A stretch of 64,000 nt of DNA from Mesorhizobium sp. (GTDB lineage Bacteria > Pseudomonadota > Alphaproteobacteria > Rhizobiales > Rhizobiaceae). Position numbers and translations under genes: made by a program. The notes beneath the pieces were generated by a model. The model saw nothing but the letters and a program-made list of their open reading frames with translations, did no database searches and was not told the origin of the DNA. Within the stretch, counting starts at the first letter, position 1, and every line of letters starts with the position of its first letter. Below are positions 56,612 to 64,000 of the stretch, piece by piece. Location of the stretch: assembly GCF_024710845.1 (NCBI RefSeq), contig NZ_JANJTZ010000053.1, positions 62,001 through 126,000 of the forward strand, given 5' to 3'.

Positions 56612-56680
56612 CAGCTCGATGCCTAGCCGAAGTTCTTTCGGTGGTGAACCGCCAATGTTGCAGGGCATGTCGGGCCAAAC

Positions 56681-56711
56681 GAAAAGGCCGGCGACAGCTG
56701 CGCCGGCCTCA
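56681..56711 (-). terminator. Intrinsic terminator downstream of clpA
   Basis: On minus: aggccggcg-cagctgt-cgccggccttttcgttt. Confidence 0.75.
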
Positions 56712-56729
56712 TCGTATCGTTTACACGCC

Positions 56730-59201
<2,472 letters not shown>

Positions 59202-59256
59202 TCAATACCTCGCTTGTTCTCCGTCTTGGCGCGGTGGGAGTCCGCGCGGACGGACT

Positions 59257-59607
59257 TCATTTCTTCTCCATCACGCATTGCAGCGGATGCTGGTGCTGAC
59301 GGGCGAAATCCATGACTTGCGTCACTTTGGTCTCGGCGACCTCGAATGTATAGACCCCGCATTCGCCCACTCCGTGATTGTGAACATGCAGCATGATGCG
59401 GGTCGCGGCTTCCCGATCCTTCTGGAAGAACCGCTCGAGGATATGCACGACAAACTCCATCGGAGTGTAGTCGTCATTGAGAATGAGCACGCGGTAGAGG
59501 CTGGGCTTCTTCGTCTTGGTCTTGGTGCGCGTGATGACGGAGGTTCCCCGACCCGGAACGCCTCTGTCATTGTCGCCTGCCTGCATGCGTCCGTCCTGGA
59601 ACCGCAT
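59257..59607 (-). CDS. clpS: ATP-dependent Clp protease adaptor ClpS
   Basis: [59 protein letters not shown]. Confidence 0.96.
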   Translation of the reverse strand: MRFQDGRMQAGDNDRGVPGRGTSVITRTKTKTKKPSLYRVLILNDDYTPMEFVVHILERFFQKDREAATRIMLHVHNHGVGECGVYTFEVAETKVTQVMDFARQHQHPLQCVMEKK

Positions 59608-59857
59608 TGGCGCCCCGCCGATCGTCAATCTCTGCCCACCCTTGCGCGTGCCCGGACTCGAACACGAATGTAGGTGTTCGGCTGTCGATTTTAAGGCCTT
59701 CTTTCGCGCTGACAATATGCCCGGTCGGTCAGGTCGCGGAAAACGGGCGAGACGAAAGGCGGATGACCGCACGGCCAAGCGGTGTGCCGAGGCTGCGCCG
59801 CCTCTATCTGGGAGAGGTTTGAGCCAGGATCAATGAAAGCGGATGCGGTCCGCGGAA

Positions 59858-60556
59858 TCAGGCGACGACGACCGTCGCCTTCGGGCCGACGCGATTGTAG
59901 AGGTCGATCACATCCTGGTTCATCATGCGGATACAGCCCGATGACATGTTCTGGCCGATCGACTGCCATTCCGGCGAGCCGTGGATACGGTATCCAGTGT
60001 CGGCGCCGTCCTTGAAGAGGTAGAGCGCCCGGGCCCCGAGCGGATTGTCCGGGCCTCCCGGCTGACCCGTGCGCCATTTTTCCAACTCGGGCCGACGCGC
60101 GATCATTTCCGCGGGCGGCGTCCACACCGGCCATTCCTTCTTGTACTGGACCACCGCCCTGCCCGACCATTCGAAGCCGGCCTTGCCGATGCCGACGCCG
60201 TAGCGCAGCGCGTCGCCGCCCTCCTGCACGAGATAGAGATGGTGTTCGGCCAGACGCACGACGACCGTCCCCGGCGCCTCGCCGGTCGGGTCCTGGACGA
60301 TCTGGCGCTGAAACTGCCGCGGAACCTGCTTGTATGGGATCGCCGGCAGGGCGAAGCTCCCCTCCTGCACGGAGGCATACATCACGTCCGGATCAGTGAA
60401 GGCCTTGTCGACGCTGATCTTCGGACGGATGGAGCCCGTCGCCTCCATGTCGAGACCAAGGTCCGGCATGTCGAGACTGGTCGAACAACCGGCAAGCGCC
60501 ACACCACCCAACGCGAGGAAAAAACCTCTGCGCGTCAACTCGACCGGATCACTCAT
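59858..60556 (-). CDS. L,D-transpeptidase (YkuD domain), predicted lipoprotein
   Basis: TRRGFFLALGGVALAGCSTS twin-arginine/lipobox-like N-terminus; IHGSPEWQSIGQNMSSGCIRMMNQDVIDLYNRV. Confidence 0.92.
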   Translation of the reverse strand: MSDPVELTRRGFFLALGGVALAGCSTSLDMPDLGLDMEATGSIRPKISVDKAFTDPDVMYASVQEGSFALPAIPYKQVPRQFQRQIVQDPTGEAPGTVVVRLAEHHLYLVQEGGDALRYGVGIGKAGFEWSGRAVVQYKKEWPVWTPPAEMIARRPELEKWRTGQPGGPDNPLGARALYLFKDGADTGYRIHGSPEWQSIGQNMSSGCIRMMNQDVIDLYNRVGPKATVVVA

Positions 60557-60744
60557 GAACACGCCCACTCCAAACACTGGGTGAACTCTAACGCGATCAT
60601 GGTTCATAAATGGATAATGCACCCCGCCGCGTGCCCGTGAAACGTCGTCATCGCACGCATCGCACCCGGCGCTGTTGATCGCATCGCGCGGCGGTGGTTC
60701 ACACTCGACGCCAAGCAGGTTGCGATTCGCCGAAAGACCAGACG

Positions 60745-61230
60745 ATGGGTAAGACACTGACGAGCTTCGCCCTGACCGCCGTGCTCACGGCGATCCTCAT
60801 GGCGCTTGCCCTCTATCTCGCGCAGAAGGCGTATCCGTTCGGCGCGACAGGCGTCGGCCGGCTGGAAAGCCTGGCGAGTTCCGCGAGCTTCATCCCACTG
60901 GCCGCGCTTTATTTCTTTTCGGCGGCGTTGCTGATGGTTTTGCCGCTTCGCGCGGCAGCCTTCGTCCTCGTCAACGCCACGGACCGGCTCTATTTCGTGG
61001 CGGTCGCCCTGTTTGCGACCATTGTCGGCTGCCTCCTGGCACGGACGGCCTTCGGCATGCCGCGCTCGCTTTGGCAGCTGTGGGACTGGCAGTTCATCTT
61101 CGTGCCGGCCATGGTCGCGAGCCATCTCCTGCTCAACGAGATCAGGCGCAATGTGCTGTTGCGCGGGTTGGGGCTGGTGGTCTTCGTCCTCGCGGCGCTG
61201 GCCTGCCTGTTCTGGTCGTTCCGCTTCTGA
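60745..61230 (+). CDS. Hypothetical four-TM membrane protein
   Basis: 161 aa with alternating hydrophobic segments; no recognised family. Confidence 0.6.
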   Translation: MGKTLTSFALTAVLTAILMALALYLAQKAYPFGATGVGRLESLASSASFIPLAALYFFSAALLMVLPLRAAAFVLVNATDRLYFVAVALFATIVGCLLARTAFGMPRSLWQLWDWQFIFVPAMVASHLLLNEIRRNVLLRGLGLVVFVLAALACLFWSFRF

Positions 61231-61240
61231 CGCGGCTCTG

Positions 61241-62392
61241 TCACTCGTCTCGTACGGGTAGAGGCGTCACGTCGATCGGCGGCTGTTCCATTGCCGCGGT
61301 CATCTCGAGCTCGTGGATCCATTCCCGCCAGATTGCCACCAGCAGCGCCATCAGCACCGGACCGACGAACAGGCCGAGAAAGCCCATCGTCTTCACGCCG
61401 CCGACCAGGCCGAAGATCGTCGGCAGGAACGGCAGCTTGATCGGCCCCCCGACCAGTTTCGGGCGGATCGTCTTGTCGACGACAAACAGTTCGATCGTTC
61501 CCCAGGCAAACAGCGCCAGGCCGGCGAAAGGCGATCCGCTCGCGGCGAGGTAGATCGACACGAGCGTCATGGACAGCGGCGCTCCGCCGGGGATCAGGGC
61601 CATGACGCCGGTGATCACGCCGAGCGTCACCGGCGACGGCACCCCGGCGATGTAGTAGGCGACACCGAGCACGATCCCCTCGCCAAATGCAATGATCGTC
61701 ATGCCGGTGACGGTCGAGCTGATCGTCGCCGGCACGACGCGCGAAATCCGATCCCAGCGGCCGGGCAGCACGCGTTCGCCGATCAGGTCGACCTGGTGCA
61801 GGAAGCGCGCGCCGTCGCGATATGCGAAGAAAAGGACGATCAGCATGAACAGGATCGTCAGCATCAGCGAAAAGGCGCTGCCGCCCGCGGCCAGAACCGT
61901 CAGGTAGATATTGCGGATGTTCGATCCGCTGACCGTCTGCACGACCTCGCCGAATCCGCCGGGATGGCCGAAATAGTGCGTCCACTGCTCGCTCAACAGT
62001 TCGCCGATCCAGGGCAGCGTGGCGATCCACTCCGGCGTCGAAACCCCGGTGCGATTCGCTTCGAGCACCCATGTCACCCATTGCTGGATCTCGGCCACCG
62101 CATAGCGGCTGACGAGCACGATGGGCGCGATGAGGAAGGCAAGGATCAGCATCAACGCGATCGTGGCGGCAATTGACCTGTTGCCTTCGACGGCCGCGAG
62201 CAGCCGCCGGTAAACCGGCCAAGTGGCCAGCGCGATCACCAGCGCCGCAAGCACCGGGACGATGAAGCCGTGAAAGAAATAGGCCCCGGCCGCGAACACC
62301 AGGACGAGCAGCCAACGCGCCGCCGTGAGCGGCGGCAGGACCGCGGGGCGCGCGGACCGAGTGGGTCCGAACAGTGGTATCTGCTTTTGCAT
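61241..62392 (-). CDS. AI-2E family transporter
   Basis: Polytopic; LIVLFFAYRDGARFLHQVD..., GLVGGVKTMGFLGLFVGPVLMALLVAIWREW; start at MQKQIPLF. Confidence 0.88.
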   Translation of the reverse strand: MQKQIPLFGPTRSARPAVLPPLTAARWLLVLVFAAGAYFFHGFIVPVLAALVIALATWPVYRRLLAAVEGNRSIAATIALMLILAFLIAPIVLVSRYAVAEIQQWVTWVLEANRTGVSTPEWIATLPWIGELLSEQWTHYFGHPGGFGEVVQTVSGSNIRNIYLTVLAAGGSAFSLMLTILFMLIVLFFAYRDGARFLHQVDLIGERVLPGRWDRISRVVPATISSTVTGMTIIAFGEGIVLGVAYYIAGVPSPVTLGVITGVMALIPGGAPLSMTLVSIYLAASGSPFAGLALFAWGTIELFVVDKTIRPKLVGGPIKLPFLPTIFGLVGGVKTMGFLGLFVGPVLMALLVAIWREWIHELEMTAAMEQPPIDVTPLPVRDE

Positions 62393-62730
62393 CCGATCTC
62401 CGGGCCTATCTAGTCCTACCGGACCGGCCAGCGCCCTCGTCATGGCCTCCGATCCGACCTTATGGCCGCATTTATCTATATTATCATGTCGGCGAGGACG
62501 CGCGGCTTCAATCGAATCGTCGGATTCGGCCTGGAAGGCCGATTCCGCTGATCCCGAGAAGCAGAAGCCGCGCAAACCCGCGCCGCTATCTCTGGCAATT
62601 CGCCGCAGGCCCTGCAATGCTAGTGAGACGGCAGCCGCCCATTGCACGTTCTATGGACGAGATGCCAATGGCCGAGCGATGATCGAGTCGCCTCAACGAC
62701 CACGTTGAGCTGTGTTACTGGGAGACAGGA

Positions 62731-63426
62731 ATGAGCCGGCTGCACCGCGAGAATCACCTTGTTTCGCGCATTGGCTGGCTGCGCGCCGCCGTCCTCGGAG
62801 CCAATGACGGGATCGTCTCAACGGCGAGCCTCATCGTCGGCGTCGCATCCGCCGCGGCCGGGAGTTCCGAGGTGCTGGTCGCCGGCGTAGCAGGTCTTGT
62901 CGCGGGCGCCATGTCGATGGCGGCGGGCGAATATGTCTCGGTCAGTTCCCAATCGGACACGGAACTGGCCGACCTCGCTCGCGAGCGGTCCGAGTTGGTG
63001 ACACAACCCGAGTTCGAGCGCGAAGAACTGGCGCAGATCTACGTGAAGCGCGGTGTGACGCCGGAGCTTGCACGCCAGGTTGCCGATCAGCTGATGGCGA
63101 AGGATGCGCTGGCCGCCCACGCGCATGACGAACTGGGCATCTCTGAGATGACCACGGCGCGCCCCATCCAGGCGGCCCTCACGTCGGCGGCGACCTTTGC
63201 CGTCGGCGCCGCAATGCCGCTCGCCATGGTGCTGCTGGCGCCCGCCGCCTCGCTTGTGTGGGTCGTGTCAGTCGCTTCGCTCCTGTTCCTCGCGCTGCTC
63301 GGTGCGATCGGGGCGAAAGCCGGCGGAGCTAACGTGATGAAGGCGACGCTGCGCGTCACGTTCTGGGGCGCATTCGCCATGGCACTGACCGCCGGTATCG
63401 GCGCGCTGGTCGGCACGGCTGTCTGA
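62731..63426 (+). CDS. VIT1/CCC1 family transporter
   Basis: RAAVLGANDGIVSTASLIVGVASAAAGSSEVLVAGVAGLVAGAMSMAAGEYVSVSSQSDTE. Confidence 0.95.
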   Translation: MSRLHRENHLVSRIGWLRAAVLGANDGIVSTASLIVGVASAAAGSSEVLVAGVAGLVAGAMSMAAGEYVSVSSQSDTELADLARERSELVTQPEFEREELAQIYVKRGVTPELARQVADQLMAKDALAAHAHDELGISEMTTARPIQAALTSAATFAVGAAMPLAMVLLAPAASLVWVVSVASLLFLALLGAIGAKAGGANVMKATLRVTFWGAFAMALTAGIGALVGTAV

Positions 63427-63471
63427 GGCGACCGCAGGATCGCAAAACGCAAGTTACTTCAGAGGTTAAGC

Positions 63472-63545
63472 TGGAGCGGGTGAAGGGAATCGAACCCTCG
63501 TATTCAGCTTGGAAGGCTGCTGCTCTACCATTGAGCTACACCCGC
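63472..63545 (-). tRNA. tRNA-Gly (anticodon TCC)
   Basis: GCGGGTGTAGCTCAATGGTAGAGCAGCAGCCTTCCAAGCTGAATACGAGGGTTCGATTCCCTTCACCCGCTCCA; cloverleaf with encoded CCA. Confidence 0.95.
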
Positions 63546-63606
63546 ATTCCGCCTTGTCCGCTCTGATCCGGCCATGGGGCCAGTATGCGAGGCTTCCGGG
63601 GCGCAG

Positions 63607-63691
63607 TGGTGGAGGGAGTTGGATTTGAACCAACGTAGGCTGAGCCAACGGATTTACAGTCCGTCCCCTTTAACCACTCGGGCATCCCTCC
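63607..63691 (-). tRNA. tRNA-Tyr (anticodon GTA)
   Basis: GGAGGGATGCCCGAGTGGTTAAAGGGGACGGACTGTAAATCCGTTGGCTCAGCCTACGTTGGTTCAAATCCAACTCCCTCCACCA; long variable arm. Confidence 0.95.
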
Positions 63692-63869
63692 GTACTGCGC
63701 CGGAGCCTTGCAACGAGGCAAACGCGGCAGGCCCGAAAGGGCAAACCGCGATGCGCCTTATGGCGGCAAGGTCCAGGACTGTCAACACGCGCGGGGGCGA
63801 AAACCGGGCCGGGAAACGAACTTCCCCGCCGCCATAGGCAAGGCGCAGGCGCGGGTCTATAAGCGCCCG

Positions 63870-64000
63870 ATGACCGATGACAGCAAGCCCCGCACCGCCA
63901 AGGACACCCACTACGCCAAACTGCGCCGCGCCTATCGCGACGAGAAGGCGGGCGGCACGCCGCAGTTCCGCGCCCGCCAGCCGGTCGCGCCCGGCGAGGC
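63870..64000 (+). CDS. Probable TrmH/RlmB-type 23S rRNA methyltransferase, N-terminal fragment (3' truncated by window)
   Basis: MTDDSKPRTAKDTHYAKLRRAYRDEKAGG...; this N-terminus next to the tRNA-Tyr/Gly pair resembles rhizobial RlmB. Only 43 codons visible. Confidence 0.5.
   Translation, partial: MTDDSKPRTAKDTHYAKLRRAYRDEKAGGTPQFRARQPVAPGE

Noticed and set aside
55518-56678. 386-aa ORF as a single protein
   Set aside because: Only its last 117 residues are protein-like (AzlD); the upstream part is an out-of-frame read of azlC.

Overview
The window reads as about 64 kb of high-GC alphaproteobacterial chromosome, most like Rhizobiales/Phyllobacteriaceae judging by gene order and protein sequence. 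It is almost entirely core genome. Recognisable blocks are: the ycjX end plus a YcjF-like gene; folP-folB-folK; a MATE transporter; a ferredoxin; a very large coiled-coil repeat protein; eno; kdsA; a sugar-acid dehydratase; pyrG-secG-tpiA; a PpiD-like gene with trpD-trpC-moaC-moeA-lexA; comEC, gltX and gltA; the envelope/translation supercluster lpxB-lpxI-lpxA-fabZ-lpxD-bamA-rseP-cdsA-uppS-frr-pyrH-tsf-rpsB; eipB-like, ridA-like and GDPD genes; azlCD; clpS-clpA; two L,D-transpeptidases; two tRNAs; and the start of a probable rlmB. I saw no CRISPR array, transposase, integrase, prophage or obvious defence island. The most interesting locus is the 1910-aa membrane-anchored repeat protein at 7023-12755. 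It resembles the Growth Pole Ring protein (GPR/RgsE) of polar-growing Rhizobiales and contains two distinct tandem arrays: six 36-residue units followed by fifteen 29-residue units. Secondary leads are a structured rpsB leader, SOS-box-like sites upstream of lexA, a palindrome plus CtrA-like site between bamA and rseP, a ComEC apparently lacking the metallo-beta-lactamase active-site motif, and the absence of dxr between cdsA and rseP. All homology calls come from reading the sequence; no database search was run.
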